60,488 nt of DNA, from the NCBI RefSeq assembly GCF_001591345.1, contig NZ_BCUS01000028.1, positions 1-60,488 on the forward strand, read 5' to 3'. The notes below the pieces were generated by a model that was not told where the DNA came from, made no database searches, and saw nothing but the letters and a program-made list of their open reading frames with translations. Origin of the DNA: Variovorax boronicumulans NBRC 103145 (GTDB lineage: Bacteria; Pseudomonadota; Gammaproteobacteria; Burkholderiales; Burkholderiaceae_C). The number at the start of each line of letters is the position of its first letter. Positions within the stretch are counted from its first letter, which is position 1. The translations under genes and the position numbers were made by a program. Below, piece after piece: positions 1-9,076 of the stretch.

Positions 1-1115
1 ACGGCGGACGCGCCCCACCAGCGTCGCCAGCCGCGCACGGGCTCCGCGCGCCCGATGACCAGCGTCGCGCAGTTCAGGCGCCGCGCCTGCTCGGACAGTT
101 GCTCCGCCACATCGGCGCCGGTGAGCACGGCCGTGGCCGCGCCCAGTTCCTCGGCCAGCTTGAGCACGGCGAGGATGCGGTCGCGCTGTGCGGCATCGAG
201 GCGCTGCAGCCGCGGCGTCTCGACGTACGCGGCATGCCAGCGCACATTGAGCTGCCCCGCGAGCCGCGCGGCGGTGCGCACGGTCTGCGCTGCGCCCTCG
301 TGCGGGCCGACGCAGGCCAGGATCGCACCCGAGGTGTTCCAGGCCTGCAGCGCCGCGCCGCCCTGCCCGTTGCCGCCGGGGCCCGACTGCTCGACGCGCC
401 AGCCGCGCACGTCGTCCTCGACATGCTCGGCGGTGCGGCGCAGGGCGATCTCGCGCAGCGCGATCAGGTTGCCCTTGCGGAAGAAGTTCTGCGCGGCGCG
501 CTCGGCCTGCTGCGGCAGGTAGACCTTGCCGGCCGCGAGCCGCGCCGTGAGTTCGTCGGGCGTGACGTCGACCAGCACCACCTCGTCGGCCTCGTCGAGC
601 ACGGTGTCGGGCACGGTCTCGTGCACGCGCACGCCGGTGATGGCGCCGACGGTGCCGTTGAGGCTTTCCAGGTGCTGCACGTTGAGCGCAGACCACACCT
701 CGATGCCGGCGGCCAGCAGCTCCTGCACGTCCTGCCAGCGCTTGGCATGGCGCGAGCCGGGTGCGTTGGTGTGGGCCAGTTCGTCGACCAGCAGCACGGC
801 GGGCTTGCGCGCCAGCGCGGCGTCGAGGTGGAACTCGGCGAGCGTGCGGCCGCGGTAGGGCAGCTCGCGCAGCGGCAGCGTGTCGAGCCCCGCGAGCAGC
901 GCGGCGGTCTCGCTGCGGCCGTGCGTTTCGACCACGCCGATGAGCACGTCGCGCCCGGCCTCGCGCTCGCGTCGGGCGGCGCTGAGCATGGCCCAGGTCT
1001 TGCCCACGCCGGCACTGGCACCGAAGTAGATGCGCAGCTTGCCGCGCAGCGCGCGCGCCTCGTCGCTGCGCAGTTGCGCGAGCAGGGCGTCGGGGTCGGG
1101 GCGGGTCTCGGGCAT
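1..1115 (-). CDS. kdpD: Sensor histidine kinase KdpD, N-terminal part (cut by window edge)
   Basis: N-terminal 371 codons of the potassium/turgor sensor kinase of the KdpDE two-component system; the transmembrane and kinase domains lie beyond the left edge. The protein begins MPETRPDPDALLAQLR and carries the KdpD Walker A motif GASAGVGKT at residues 32-40 and a VDELAHTN Walker B-like stretch, followed by a UspA-like region up to the edge. Together these define the cytosolic KdpD domain that responds to K+ and nucleotides. It is the last visible gene of the kdp operon, starting 13 nt after the 43-aa peptide. The family signals K+ limitation to KdpE, whose gene is not in the window but would be expected further left. 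The assignment is secure; only the missing part is unknown. Confidence 0.95.
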   Translation of the reverse strand, partial: MPETRPDPDALLAQLRSDEARALRGKLRIYFGASAGVGKTWAMLSAARREREAGRDVLIGVVETHGRSETAALLAGLDTLPLRELPYRGRTLAEFHLDAALARKPAVLLVDELAHTNAPGSRHAKRWQDVQELLAAGIEVWSALNVQHLESLNGTVGAITGVRVHETVPDTVLDEADEVVLVDVTPDELTARLAAGKVYLPQQAERAAQNFFRKGNLIALREIALRRTAEHVEDDVRGWRVEQSGPGGNGQGGAALQAWNTSGAILACVGPHEGAAQTVRTAARLAGQLNVRWHAAYVETPRLQRLDAAQRDRILAVLKLAEELGAATAVLTGADVAEQLSEQARRLNCATLVIGRAEPVRGWRRWWGASA

Positions 1116-1128
1116 GAGGGAGTGCAGA

Positions 1129-1260
1129 TTAGCGCATTGGTCCGTTCTTGCGCCGCCGTTCATGCCGGCGCGCGGTGCGCGACAGCACCCACCAGGCGAA
1201 GCCCAGCGGCACGAACAGCGCCGCCATGGCCAGCAGCGCGTGCAGCAGGTCAGTGACCAT
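1129..1260 (-). CDS. 43-aa single-pass membrane peptide between kdpC and kdpD
   Basis: Small open frame of 43 codons beginning MVTDLLHALLAMAALFVPLG and ending in a strongly basic tail (about eight Arg/Lys/His in the last 18 residues). One hydrophobic helix spans about residues 4-28, so an inner-membrane peptide with a cytoplasmic basic tail is likely. Its ATG lies inside the end of the upstream 118-aa gene (an 11-nt overlap), which implies translational coupling, and kdpD follows 13 nt later. I do not recognise the family. Position and co-translation suggest a modulator of KdpD or of the Kdp pump, but this is inference. A spurious frame is possible because high-GC DNA holds many open frames. 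Confidence 0.5.
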   Translation of the reverse strand: MVTDLLHALLAMAALFVPLGFAWWVLSRTARRHERRRKNGPMR

Positions 1261-1606
1261 GGCGCAGGCCGCAGCGCGCAAGGTGATCGCGCCAGCTCAT
1301 GAGCCGGCCGATCTCACCCGAGGGCACGCATTCGATGAGGCGGTGCAGCACCTCGGCATAGCGCGCGGTCGGAAAGCGGATCATCAGGCGCACGCAGGGC
1401 GCGTCACTTTCCTGCGAGCTGCAGGCATGCAGCAGCGGCTCGCAGCGCACCACGCCGGCCTCGGCGCAGGCCGCAATGCTGCGGCGCACGCGCAGCGCGT
1501 CGGCGCAGCAGACGGTGACGTCGAGCACGTGGAACTGCGTCGTGCGCGGCGCGATCGGACTTCGCACGACGGCGACAGGATGTTCACGGTAGGCGGCATA
1601 GGCCAT
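1250..1606 (-). CDS. Unrecognised 118-aa protein in the kdp operon
   Basis: 118-residue soluble protein starting MAYAAYREHP. The start is chosen because AGGAGA stands about eight bases upstream, whereas the longer in-frame start reaches into kdpC. No signal peptide or membrane helix is visible. The alternation of a V-rich strand (FHVLDVTVCC), helix, strand and helix would fit a small ferredoxin-like or ACT-like sensory fold, but I cannot assign a family. Several cysteines (about residues 33-34, 43, 51, 58 and 70) could bind metal or form disulfides. It lies between kdpC (13 nt away) and the 43-aa peptide that it overlaps. Its place just before kdpD suggests a regulatory role in potassium uptake; that is inference only. 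Confidence 0.7.
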   Translation of the reverse strand: MAYAAYREHPVAVVRSPIAPRTTQFHVLDVTVCCADALRVRRSIAACAEAGVVRCEPLLHACSSQESDAPCVRLMIRFPTARYAEVLHRLIECVPSGEIGRLMSWRDHLARCGLRHGH

Positions 1607-1619
1607 GGTTGTTTTCTCC

Positions 1620-2213
1620 TCAACGCACCGTCGAAGAAGCATCGAGCGCCAGGTTCAGCGCCAGCACGTTGACGCGCGATTCGCCCAGCACGCCCCACAA
1701 CGGCGACTGGGTGTTCTTCGCGATCAACGTGTTCACCTGGTCGGGCGCCATGCCGCGTTCGCGCGCCACGCGGGCGGCCTGGTAGTGCGCGGCGGCGGGG
1801 CTGATGTCGGGGTCGAGCCCGCTGGCCGACGCCGTGACGAGGTCCACCGGCGCCGGCGCGGTGTTGCCCGGGTCGGCCGCGCGCAGCGCTTCGACGCGTG
1901 CCTTCACCGCATCGGCCAGCGCGGGGTTCAGCGGGCCCTGGTTGGAACCGCCCGAGGCGCTCGCGTTGTAGGGCTGCGGCGCGGTGGCCGACGGGCGGCC
2001 CCAGAAGTGCTTCGGGTCGCTGAAGTTCTGGCCGATGAGCGCGGAGCCCACGGGCTTGCCGTCGCGCATCACCAGGCTGCCCGCCGCCTGCGCGGGGAAC
2101 AGCGCCTGCGCGGCGCCGGTGACGGCCGCCGGGTAGAGCAGGCCGGTGAATGCGCTCAGCAATGCGAAGAGCACGAGCGCGGGGCGGACGATGCCGCCGT
2201 TGTTGTTTTTCAT
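1620..2213 (-). CDS. kdpC: Potassium-transporting ATPase subunit KdpC
   Basis: Small stabilising subunit of the KdpFABC P-type K+ pump, 197 aa, the usual family length. One N-terminal membrane helix (about residues 10-34, [20 protein letters not shown]) anchors a periplasmic domain. Typical KdpC signatures are visible: [21 protein letters not shown], the N-rich [12 protein letters not shown] segment, and the [19 protein letters not shown] motif. The family assists ATP binding to KdpB and stabilises the complex. It follows kdpB after 13 nt and precedes the 118-aa gene, all on the minus strand, so it belongs to one transcription unit. Confidence 0.97.
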   Translation of the reverse strand: MKNNNGGIVRPALVLFALLSAFTGLLYPAAVTGAAQALFPAQAAGSLVMRDGKPVGSALIGQNFSDPKHFWGRPSATAPQPYNASASGGSNQGPLNPALADAVKARVEALRAADPGNTAPAPVDLVTASASGLDPDISPAAAHYQAARVARERGMAPDQVNTLIAKNTQSPLWGVLGESRVNVLALNLALDASSTVR

Positions 2214-2226
2214 GATGAAGAACTCC

Positions 2227-4335
2227 TCAGACCAGATGGACTGCGACCAGCAGCCAGTCGATCAACTTGATGCCGATGAAGGGAACGAGCAAACCGCCCA
2301 GGCCGTAGATGGCGAGGTTGCGGCGCAGCAGCGCGGCGGCGCCCACCGGCCGGTAGCGCACGCCCTTGAGCGCGAGCGGAATCAGGAACACGATGACGAG
2401 CGCGTTGAAGATCACCGCCGACAAAATGGCCGACGACGGGCTGGCCAGGCGCATCACGTTGAGCGCACCGAGCTGCGGGTAGGTCGACACGAAGATCGCC
2501 GGAATGATCGCGAAGTACTTCGCCACGTCGTTCGCGATCGAGAAGGTGGTGAGCGAGCCGCGCGTCATGAGCAGCGCCTTGCCGGTTTCCACCACCTCGA
2601 GCAGCTTGGTCGGGTTGGAGTCGAGGTCGACCATGTTGCCGGCCTCCTTCGCGGCCTGCGTGCCGCTGCCCATGGCCACGGCCACGTCGGCCTGCGCGAG
2701 CGCGGGGGCGTCGTTGGTGCCGTCGCCGGTCATCGCGACCAGCCGGCCTTCGGCCTGGTACTTTCGGATCAGCGCGAGCTTGTCTTCGGGCGTGGCCTCG
2801 GCCAGGAAGTCGTCCACGCCGGCTTCGGCCGCAATAGCGGCGGCCGTGAGCTTGTTGTCGCCCGTGATCATCACGGTCTTGATGCCCATGCGGCGCAGCT
2901 CGGCGAAGCGGTCGCGAATGCCGGTCTTGACGATGTCCTTGAGCTCGACCACGCCGAGCACGCGGTTGCCTTCGGCCACGGCCAGCGGCGTGCTGCCGCG
3001 GCGTGCCGTTTCTTCGGCGGCGCGCAACATCTCGGCCGGCATGGTGCCGCCGAACGATTCGGCATGGCGGCGCACCGCATCGACCGCGCCCTTGCGCAGC
3101 ACGATGGCATCGGTGTCCAGGCTGTTGGCTGCGGCCGGCAGGTCGACACCGCTCATGCGGGTCTGCGCGGTGAACGGCACATAGCGCAGCACGTCGACAG
3201 AGGCGGCTTCCAGGCCGTCGCGGCGCGCCAGCTCGACGATGCTGCGGCCCTCGGGCGTCTCGTCGGCCAGCGAGGCGAGCATCGCGGCGCGTGCGAGGCG
3301 GCCCTTGGGCACGCCGGGCGCGGGCAGGAAGGCGCTGGCCTGGCGGTTGCCGTGCGTGATGGTGCCGGTCTTGTCGAGCAGCAACACGTCGACGTCGCCG
3401 GCCGCTTCCACCGCGCGGCCCGAGGTGGCGATCACGTTGGCCTGCATCATGCGGCTCATGCCGGCCACGCCCACGGCCGAGAGCAGGCCGCCGATGGTGG
3501 TCGGGATCAGGCACACGAGCAGCGCGACCAGCGCGGTGAGCGACACCACGGTGCCCGCACCCGCGGCCTCGACGCTGAACACCGAGAACGGCAGCAGCGT
3601 GACGGTGACCATGAGGAACACGATGGTGAGCGCGACCAGCAGGATGGTCAGCGCGATCTCGTTCGGCGTCTTGTGGCGCTTGGCCGCCTCGACCATGCCG
3701 ATCATGCGGTCCAGGAACGACTCGCCCGGGTTCACCGAGATGCGCACCACCAGCCAGTCGGACAGCACGCGCGTGCCGCCGGTGACGGCCGAGAAGTCGC
3801 CGCCCGATTCGCGCACCACGGGCGCCGATTCGCCGGTGATGGCGCTTTCGTCGACCGAGGCCACGCCTTCGATCACCTCACCGTCGAGCGGGATCACGTC
3901 GCCGGCTTCGACCAGCACGACGTCGCCCTTGCGCAGGTTGGGCGCCTGCTCCGGCAGCCACGACGCACCGTGGTGCGGCTGCTGCTGGTCCTTCAGCTTC
4001 TTGGCCCAGGTGTCCTTGCGCAGGCCGCGCAGCGAGGCCGCCTGCGCCTTGCTGCGGCCTTCGGCCAATGCTTCGGCGAAGTTGGCGAACAGCACGGTGA
4101 ACCACAGCCAGATGGTCACGGCCAGCACGAAGGCGGGCTGCATGCCGGTGTCGCCCGGAAAGCTCAGCGCATGCACCCAGAGCAGCGTCGTCAGGATGCT
4201 CCCGATGTAGACGATGAACATCACCGGGTTGCGCCACTGGGTGCGCGGGTTCAGCTTGGCGAAGGCGCCCCACAGCGCGGGCTTGACCAGCGCTGCGTCG
4301 AACAGCGAGAGGGAAGTTTTGGTTTTGGCAGTCAT
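2227..4335 (-). CDS. kdpB: Potassium-transporting ATPase ATP-binding subunit KdpB
   Basis: P-type ATPase subunit of the Kdp high-affinity K+ pump, 702 aa, in the inner membrane. It shows the phosphorylation motif [10 protein letters not shown] at about residue 315, the actuator loop with TGES (ITGESAPVV, about residue 168), the nucleotide-domain motif KGA and the hinge [16 protein letters not shown] near residue 530. Membrane segments are grouped at the N-terminus, mid-protein and the C-terminus as in the family. It hydrolyses ATP to drive K+ import through KdpA. Spacing is 13 nt from kdpA upstream and 13 nt to kdpC downstream. The start ATG follows an AAGGAG-type site (AGAAGGAGCGCACC). Confidence 0.98.
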   Translation of the reverse strand: MTAKTKTSLSLFDAALVKPALWGAFAKLNPRTQWRNPVMFIVYIGSILTTLLWVHALSFPGDTGMQPAFVLAVTIWLWFTVLFANFAEALAEGRSKAQAASLRGLRKDTWAKKLKDQQQPHHGASWLPEQAPNLRKGDVVLVEAGDVIPLDGEVIEGVASVDESAITGESAPVVRESGGDFSAVTGGTRVLSDWLVVRISVNPGESFLDRMIGMVEAAKRHKTPNEIALTILLVALTIVFLMVTVTLLPFSVFSVEAAGAGTVVSLTALVALLVCLIPTTIGGLLSAVGVAGMSRMMQANVIATSGRAVEAAGDVDVLLLDKTGTITHGNRQASAFLPAPGVPKGRLARAAMLASLADETPEGRSIVELARRDGLEAASVDVLRYVPFTAQTRMSGVDLPAAANSLDTDAIVLRKGAVDAVRRHAESFGGTMPAEMLRAAEETARRGSTPLAVAEGNRVLGVVELKDIVKTGIRDRFAELRRMGIKTVMITGDNKLTAAAIAAEAGVDDFLAEATPEDKLALIRKYQAEGRLVAMTGDGTNDAPALAQADVAVAMGSGTQAAKEAGNMVDLDSNPTKLLEVVETGKALLMTRGSLTTFSIANDVAKYFAIIPAIFVSTYPQLGALNVMRLASPSSAILSAVIFNALVIVFLIPLALKGVRYRPVGAAALLRRNLAIYGLGGLLVPFIGIKLIDWLLVAVHLV

Positions 4336-4348
4336 GGTGCGCTCCTTC

Positions 4349-6148
4349 TTATTTCCAGAGCACGAGGTGTTCGACGATCGGCCCGAGGGCCAGTGCCGGC
4401 ACGTAGTTGAGCAGGCCGACCAGCAGCACGGTGCCGATCAGCAGGAAGACGAACAGCGGGCCGTGCGTGGGCAGCGTGCCGCTGGTGACGGGCAGGCGCT
4501 TCTTGGCGGCCAACGCGCCGGCAATGGCGAGCACCGGCACGATCATCGCGAAGCGCCCGAGCCACATCGCCAGGCCGAGCAGGCCGTTGTAGAACGGTGT
4601 GTTGGCCGACAGGCCCGCGAAGGCGCTGCCGTTGTTGTTGGCGGCCGAGGTCAGCGCGTACAGCACCTCCGAGAAGCCGTGCGCGCCGGGGTTGGCGATG
4701 CCGACCTTGCCCGCACCCGCGCTCACCGCCAGCGCCGTGCCCGCCAGCACCAGCACCGGCGTGACCAGGATGGCGATGGAGATCAGCTTCATCTCGCGCA
4801 CCTCGATCTTCTTGCCGAGGTACTCGGGCGTGCGCCCGATCATCAGGCCCGCGATGAACACCGCGAGCATGGCGAACACCAGCATGCCGTACAGGCCGCT
4901 GCCGACGCCGCCGAAGACGACCTCGCCCAGCTGCATCAGCACCATGGGCACCATGCCGCCGATGGGCGTGAGCGAGTCGTGCATGGCGTTCACTGCGCCG
5001 CACGAGGCGGCGGTGGTCACGGCGGCGAAGAGGGCCGAGGCATCGATGCCGAAGCGCACTTCCTTGCCTTCCATGTTGCCGCCGCTTTGCAGCGCGCTGG
5101 CCACCTGGTCCACGCCCAGCGGGCCCAGCAGCGGGTTGCCGGCCTGCTCGGCGGGCGTGACGGCCAGCACCGCCACCACGAACAGCACCGTCATCGCCGC
5201 GAGCACGGCCCAGCCCTGGCGCAGGTCGCCGACCACGCGGCCGAAGGCGAAGCACAGCGCCGCCGGGATCAGGAAGATCGCCAGCATCTCCAGCAGGTTG
5301 CTGAACGCGGTCGGGTTCTCGTAGGGATGCGCCGAGTTGGCGTTGAAGAAACCGCCGCCGTTGGTGCCGAGCATCTTGATCGCTTCCTGCGAAGCGACCG
5401 GGCCCATGGCGAGCGTCTGCGTTTGGGTGGTGGCGTCTTCCATCACGGGCGCGCCCTTGTCGTCCTTCAGCGGCTGGCCGTCGGGGCCGTTCTTCGGTTG
5501 CTGGAAGGCCGTGGCTTCGATCGTCTGCACGCTCTTGTAGGCGTCGAAGTTCTGGATCACACCCTGCCCTGCCAGGCACAGCGCGAGCACGAACGAGATC
5601 GGCAGCAGCACCCACAGCGTGACGCGCGTCACGTCGGCCCAGAAGTTGCCGACCAGGCCCTTGCCGTCACCTCGGCGCGCAAAGCCGCGCACCAGCGCGA
5701 AGGCGACCGCGATGCCGGTGGCGGCGGACAGGAAGTTCTGCACCGCCAGCCCGAGCATCTGCGTGAGGTAGCTCATGGTCGACTCGCCGGCGTAGCCCTG
5801 CCAGTTGGTGTTGGCGACGAAGCTCACCGCCGTGTTGAAGGCCGAGTCGGGCGACACCGCGCCCATGCCGGCCGGATTGAACGGCAGCCCGCCCTGCAGG
5901 CGTTGCAGGGCATAGAGAAAGATCGCGCCGATGGCGTTGAACGCGAGCAGCGCCAGCGCATAGCGCAACCAGTGCATCGACTGCTCGGGCTGCGTGCCCG
6001 CAAGCCGGTACAGCGGCGCTTCGACGCGCTGCATCCAGCGCGGCACGCGCTCGGCGCACAGCGCGGCCAGCAGCTTGCCCAGCGGCCAGGCCAGCACCAG
6101 CAGGGCGCCGAGGAAAAGGGCCAGCAAGACCCAGGCCGAGGTTTCCAT
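4349..6148 (-). CDS. kdpA: Potassium-transporting ATPase potassium-binding subunit KdpA
   Basis: Ion-conducting, K+-selective subunit of KdpFABC, 599 aa, with about ten membrane helices. Selectivity-filter-like segments of the SKT channel superfamily are visible: [12 protein letters not shown] near residue 110, [17 protein letters not shown] near residue 260, a CGAVNAMHD segment mid-protein, and [16 protein letters not shown] near residue 500. Length and motifs match KdpA closely. The start ATG lies one base after the kdpF stop codon, with the GGAG of the kdpF end (GAGGAGTTCTGAC) acting as ribosome-binding site. It is co-transcribed with kdpF and kdpB. Confidence 0.98.
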   Translation of the reverse strand: METSAWVLLALFLGALLVLAWPLGKLLAALCAERVPRWMQRVEAPLYRLAGTQPEQSMHWLRYALALLAFNAIGAIFLYALQRLQGGLPFNPAGMGAVSPDSAFNTAVSFVANTNWQGYAGESTMSYLTQMLGLAVQNFLSAATGIAVAFALVRGFARRGDGKGLVGNFWADVTRVTLWVLLPISFVLALCLAGQGVIQNFDAYKSVQTIEATAFQQPKNGPDGQPLKDDKGAPVMEDATTQTQTLAMGPVASQEAIKMLGTNGGGFFNANSAHPYENPTAFSNLLEMLAIFLIPAALCFAFGRVVGDLRQGWAVLAAMTVLFVVAVLAVTPAEQAGNPLLGPLGVDQVASALQSGGNMEGKEVRFGIDASALFAAVTTAASCGAVNAMHDSLTPIGGMVPMVLMQLGEVVFGGVGSGLYGMLVFAMLAVFIAGLMIGRTPEYLGKKIEVREMKLISIAILVTPVLVLAGTALAVSAGAGKVGIANPGAHGFSEVLYALTSAANNNGSAFAGLSANTPFYNGLLGLAMWLGRFAMIVPVLAIAGALAAKKRLPVTSGTLPTHGPLFVFLLIGTVLLVGLLNYVPALALGPIVEHLVLWK

Positions 6149-6149
6149 G

Positions 6150-6248
6150 TCAGAACTCCTCGGCGCAGATCAGCGCGAACACCAGGTACGCGAACAGGAC
6201 CACGGCGACCAGCGCGCCGAAGCCGTACAGGACTTCGAGGCCGATCAC
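6150..6248 (-). CDS. kdpF: KdpF, 32-aa regulatory peptide of the Kdp pump
   Basis: Thirty-two codons starting with GTG ([17 protein letters not shown]) and ending in CAEEF. Length, a single membrane helix and a position one base before kdpA are those of KdpF, the lipid-like peptide that stabilises KdpABC. The GTG is supported by GGGGGA seven bases upstream and by its overlap with the stop of the preceding 46-aa gene (GTGA). An overlapping frame in another register here encodes an Arg-rich sequence with no membrane helix and is not the gene. The peptide is too short for routine gene finders. Confidence 0.88.
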   Translation of the reverse strand: MIGLEVLYGFGALVAVVLFAYLVFALICAEEF

Positions 6249-6385
6249 GATGCATCCCCCGGCGTGCGTGTCGTCTCAACGCCCGCGTGCGGCTTCTGCG
6301 GCCCTTCGAGCCGGTTCAGCCCGACGACCATGGCCGCCACCACGACCCACAGCGCCAGCAAGGCGCCCATCCAGACGATGTCCAT
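6245..6385 (-). CDS. 46-aa membrane peptide heading the kdp operon
   Basis: First gene of the kdp unit, 46 codons, starting MDIVWMGALLALWVVVAAMV after an AGGAG site (AGGAGTGATGA). One hydrophobic helix covers about residues 3-22, followed by a hydrophilic tail rich in Pro, Thr and Gly. The stop codon overlaps the GTG of kdpF (GTGA), so the two are translationally coupled. I know no named family; it resembles KdpF only in being a one-helix peptide. A second small Kdp subunit or a leader that tunes kdpF translation are both possible. The strong ribosome-binding site and exact coupling argue that it is a real gene. Confidence 0.72.
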   Translation of the reverse strand: MDIVWMGALLALWVVVAAMVVGLNRLEGPQKPHAGVETTRTPGDAS

Positions 6386-6429
6386 TCATCACTCCTGCAA
6401 ACAAGATGAAAGGAGTCTCGGCAGGCGTG

Positions 6430-6480
6430 CGTAAAACCGGGGGAAAGAGTGAGTGGGGGGCCGTAAAGAAAGCGTAAAAA
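6430..6480 (-). promoter_or_regulatory. Candidate KdpE-type direct repeats upstream of the kdp operon
   Basis: Three copies of CGTAAA on the plus strand (TTTACG on the coding strand) start at 6430, 6462 and 6473. The last two are 11 bp apart, one helical turn, and read TTTTTACGCTTTCTTTACG on the coding strand. T-rich tandem sites with TTTACA-like halves are the known shape of KdpE targets, and OmpR-family regulators bind 10-11 bp direct repeats. The cluster lies 45-95 bp upstream of the first gene. The assignment is an inference from pattern and place. Confidence 0.5.
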
Positions 6481-6565
6481 CGCGGGCAACGCAGAGGATG
6501 AGGCCCGCCTGGTGCGTCGCGTCGAATGTCTCGGCGAGCTCCAGCAAGGGAGCCGGGGCCATTCA

Positions 6566-6581
6566 AACAGCCGAGGCTGTT
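6566..6581. terminator. Short perfect hairpin after the 6600-7250 gene
   Basis: Inverted repeat AACAGCC-GA-GGCTGTT just beyond the stop codon of the unrecognised minus-strand gene and before the kdp promoter region. In the minus direction it is followed by only a short T run (TTTGAATGG), so it is at best a weak terminator. The rest of 6386-6599 shows no gene. Confidence 0.35.
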
Positions 6582-6599
6582 GCCGATGGCGCGGCCCTG

Positions 6600-7250
6600 T
6601 CAGTCCACCTGCCGGGGATACCCGATCTCGGCGATGTCATTTTCGAGCGACGCCATGTCGAGGTCGGGATTGAATCGCCGGACGAGCGCGTCGCTGAGCG
6701 GTTGGTGCCGATAGATCGCCTCGACATCGCCCAGGTCGAGGTCGCGTTCGTAGTAGTCGGTCGCGAATTCGACGTACTGCGCGGGCCGCCCGGCGAGGAT
6801 GCCAAGCAACTCGGCGGAGCCATCCGGATCCTCCCCCGGCGGAAGCTCGACCGGTCCGCAAGTCCAGCGTTCTTCATGGCTCAGGCGCCAGAGACAGAAG
6901 GTGCTGTCGCTGGTCGTGAACGCCGGCTCTTCCAGCAGGTTGGCGCGGAACTCCGCCGGCAGCCGTTCGAAGATTCCGGGCCATGGCGTCCCCGGCCGGA
7001 ATGCCGGAGCCTCGTGCGCAAGCCCGTGGAGCGCGACGCCGGCCTGGCAGAAGATGGCAAACCAATGATCGCCCGAACCATTGCGCATCGATGCCATCGC
7101 CGCCTCATCCGACCACGCGGCGTTGAACGAGTAGTACCGGTACTCCCACTCCGGCGAGAGCATGGCGTCGAGCATTGCAAGAGACTGGGTCAGTCGCTTC
7201 AACGTCGGAATGTCTGGAAGCGCCTTCAGGTTTCTCGTCGAGAGGGTCAT
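6600..7250 (-). CDS. Unrecognised 216-aa soluble protein
   Basis: Protein of 216 aa if it starts at MTLSTRNLKALPD; longer in-frame starts up to 7319 exist and no start has a convincing ribosome-binding site, so the N-terminus is uncertain. No signal peptide or membrane helix. It is rich in Trp, Tyr and acidic residues, with motifs PEWEYRYYSFNAAW (about 33-46), SMRNGSGDHWFAIF (about 55-68) and TFCLWRLSHEERW near 118. I recall similar sequences annotated only as conserved hypothetical proteins. It is divergent from the poly-Gly lipoprotein to the right and separated by 214 bp from the kdp operon, so it is probably monocistronic. Function unknown. Confidence 0.75.
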   Translation of the reverse strand: MTLSTRNLKALPDIPTLKRLTQSLAMLDAMLSPEWEYRYYSFNAAWSDEAAMASMRNGSGDHWFAIFCQAGVALHGLAHEAPAFRPGTPWPGIFERLPAEFRANLLEEPAFTTSDSTFCLWRLSHEERWTCGPVELPPGEDPDGSAELLGILAGRPAQYVEFATDYYERDLDLGDVEAIYRHQPLSDALVRRFNPDLDMASLENDIAEIGYPRQVD

Positions 7251-7486
7251 GCGGGGGCGAAGTTGGTGGGGATGAACGCGCATGCTATCTGCCGATCGGG
7301 TCGGGTGCATGTCTGCCAAGACAGGGCGATCGGTGGCGCCTGTCAGGTTGTTTGCCGCCGCCAGGTGGAATCGACAACAATCTCTGAAAACGAGAGCGCA
7401 GGAAGCCAGCGCAAACCAAAGAGGGTGCGGACCGAAAGAGCGATCGATCGGGCCCGCAAAAAAGTGAAATCCACTGAGAGGAAGAG

Positions 7487-8701
7487 ATGAAACTGAAGCG
7501 TGTCTTTCAGGCGGCTGCGGCCGGCCTTGCGTCCCTGGTGATCGCCGCTTGTGGCGGCGGAGGAGGTGGTGGAGGAGGAGGCGGTGGTGGCGGTTTTCCG
7601 ATCGGCATCGCGCCCGTCGCCCCCCCTGTGAACTATGTCAACGGCCTGTCCATCCGCATCAACCAGCCGGCCAGCATCGACAAGACGGTCTACGAAGGGC
7701 AGATGATCCCGAGCGTCCTGGTGTCGGGCACGCTGTCGGGCGACGTGAATCTGCTGAGCGGCAAGGTGCTGGTGCTCCTTGTCGTGATGCCCGATCCGCT
7801 GTTCGAAGAGAAGCCCGCCATCGCCATCAATGCCGCGGCACAGTCGGCTTCGCTGAACATGACCGGCAAGATCGCACCCGACGGCCCCAAGACCTACAAG
7901 GGCAACATGACGATCAAGGCCTGCCTGGACACGGCATGCCAGTCGGAAATCCGGGTCGAGAATCCGCAGATTCCGTATGCGATCACCGTCAAGACCGGAC
8001 TGGTCCTGGGCAGCAAGAACGTCGACTTCGTCACCCCCTTCGGCGCCGCCGTGGCGCCTGTGACGGTTCCGGTCACGCTGCCCGAGGGCGCCGCCTCATG
8101 GGCCGTCGCGCCGGCGATCGGATCGACCGATACCTTCAAGGTCGAGAAGGCGGGCGACGGCTCCCCGAACCTCGTGGTCTCGCTGCCGGCGCTGCTGCCG
8201 AGCGCCTCGTCGTACAAGGCCAGCTTCAGCGTGAGCGCCATCACCTCGGACGGGCAGAAACTGTCCAGGCTGCTGGAGGTGAGCGTGCTGACCAACCCCT
8301 CCAGCGCGCCCTACGTCCTGGCCAAACCGGAGGCGCACTTCGTGGTCAAGGAAGGAACGCCCACCCTGGCGCCCGCACAGGACAACGCGGTCTTCTTCCC
8401 GGGCAACACCAGCGACAAGATGCGCTACATGGGCATGGTGATGAACACACCGCCCGGCGTGGACACCAGCATGTACCCAGGGCCGAACCTGTGGCTCTAT
8501 GACTACTTCTACAACGAAGCGGGCTTGCCCAGGTACGCGACGAAGAGCTACAGCTGGAGTACGCAGGTGCAGGCCTGCTACAACGACCGATGCCTGCCGC
8601 CCGGACGCTACAGCGCACAGGTTCAGTTCCGCTACACGCCGGACGGAGGCCCTGTCTATGACATCTACTACCCGGTGGTCATGGACGTGATGCCCCGATG
8701 A
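7487..8701 (+). CDS. Secreted lipoprotein with a 14-glycine linker
   Basis: 404 aa, preceded by AGAGGAAGAG. The signal peptide ends in the lipobox LVIAAC, so the mature protein should begin with a lipidated Cys22, followed directly by 14 consecutive glycines and then FPIGIAPVAPP. The rest is beta-rich and without membrane helices, with two cysteine pairs (about 144/149 and 364/369) likely disulfides. No catalytic motif is visible. Glycine-tail lipoproteins of this type are common in Comamonadaceae and mostly uncharacterised; surface or periplasmic location is inferred. It converges on the minus-strand lipoprotein 20 bp to the right. A second gene of the same design but unrelated body lies at 46806-48932. 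Confidence 0.85.
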   Translation: MKLKRVFQAAAAGLASLVIAACGGGGGGGGGGGGGGFPIGIAPVAPPVNYVNGLSIRINQPASIDKTVYEGQMIPSVLVSGTLSGDVNLLSGKVLVLLVVMPDPLFEEKPAIAINAAAQSASLNMTGKIAPDGPKTYKGNMTIKACLDTACQSEIRVENPQIPYAITVKTGLVLGSKNVDFVTPFGAAVAPVTVPVTLPEGAASWAVAPAIGSTDTFKVEKAGDGSPNLVVSLPALLPSASSYKASFSVSAITSDGQKLSRLLEVSVLTNPSSAPYVLAKPEAHFVVKEGTPTLAPAQDNAVFFPGNTSDKMRYMGMVMNTPPGVDTSMYPGPNLWLYDYFYNEAGLPRYATKSYSWSTQVQACYNDRCLPPGRYSAQVQFRYTPDGGPVYDIYYPVVMDVMPR

Positions 8702-8720
8702 TTCCGGGCGAGCGACAGGC

Positions 8721-9068
8721 TCAGTGCGCCATCCACCGCCCGTCATCACGCCGGCTGAGGAAGTAGCCGGCGCGGCCGACGCCCGGGTCGTCGATTGATT
8801 TCTCGTTGACGATGTCCATCTCGGCGCGCGCGATCAACCAGGTGCCGCCCTGCTTGCCGTTGGACCATTGGAAGCGGTGGAAGCGCGCGTCGGAGCCGAT
8901 GTAGAAGGTGTGCTGCAGCGGCGACGCGCCGTAGTTGCGGAACGCGGAGACGGGAATCTGCTGCGTCTCGCGGGCGCTGCCGCATCCCGCCAACCCCGTC
9001 GCAACGAGAAGCGCCGCGACCGCCAGGGCCGCGACGCTGCCGCGCGAAAGAACCCGCGCGGTGCCCAT
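8721..9068 (-). CDS. Small lipoprotein, 115 aa, unknown function
   Basis: Begins MGTARVLSRGSVAALAVAAL; the signal peptide ends LVATGLAGC, a good lipobox with Cys at about residue 28. The mature part of under 90 residues is beta-rich (HTFYIGSDARFHRFQWSNGKQGGTWLIARAEMD) and ends RDDGRWMAH. The start was chosen because it falls 8 bp after the stop of the DUF3829 gene, giving a two-gene unit. A periplasm-facing lipoprotein working with its neighbour is a reasonable inference; no family is recognised. Confidence 0.78.
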   Translation of the reverse strand: MGTARVLSRGSVAALAVAALLVATGLAGCGSARETQQIPVSAFRNYGASPLQHTFYIGSDARFHRFQWSNGKQGGTWLIARAEMDIVNEKSIDDPGVGRAGYFLSRRDDGRWMAH

Positions 9069-9076
9069 GGCCCGGG

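Noticed and set aside
5824..6279. Arg-rich frame overlapping kdpF and the start of kdpA
   Set aside because: Wrong register; the GTG frame gives a proper KdpF helix and exact coupling to both neighbours.
2146..6409. Two long plus-strand frames across kdpB and kdpA
   Set aside because: kdpA, kdpB and kdpC are unmistakable on the minus strand; these frames show the shadow composition.
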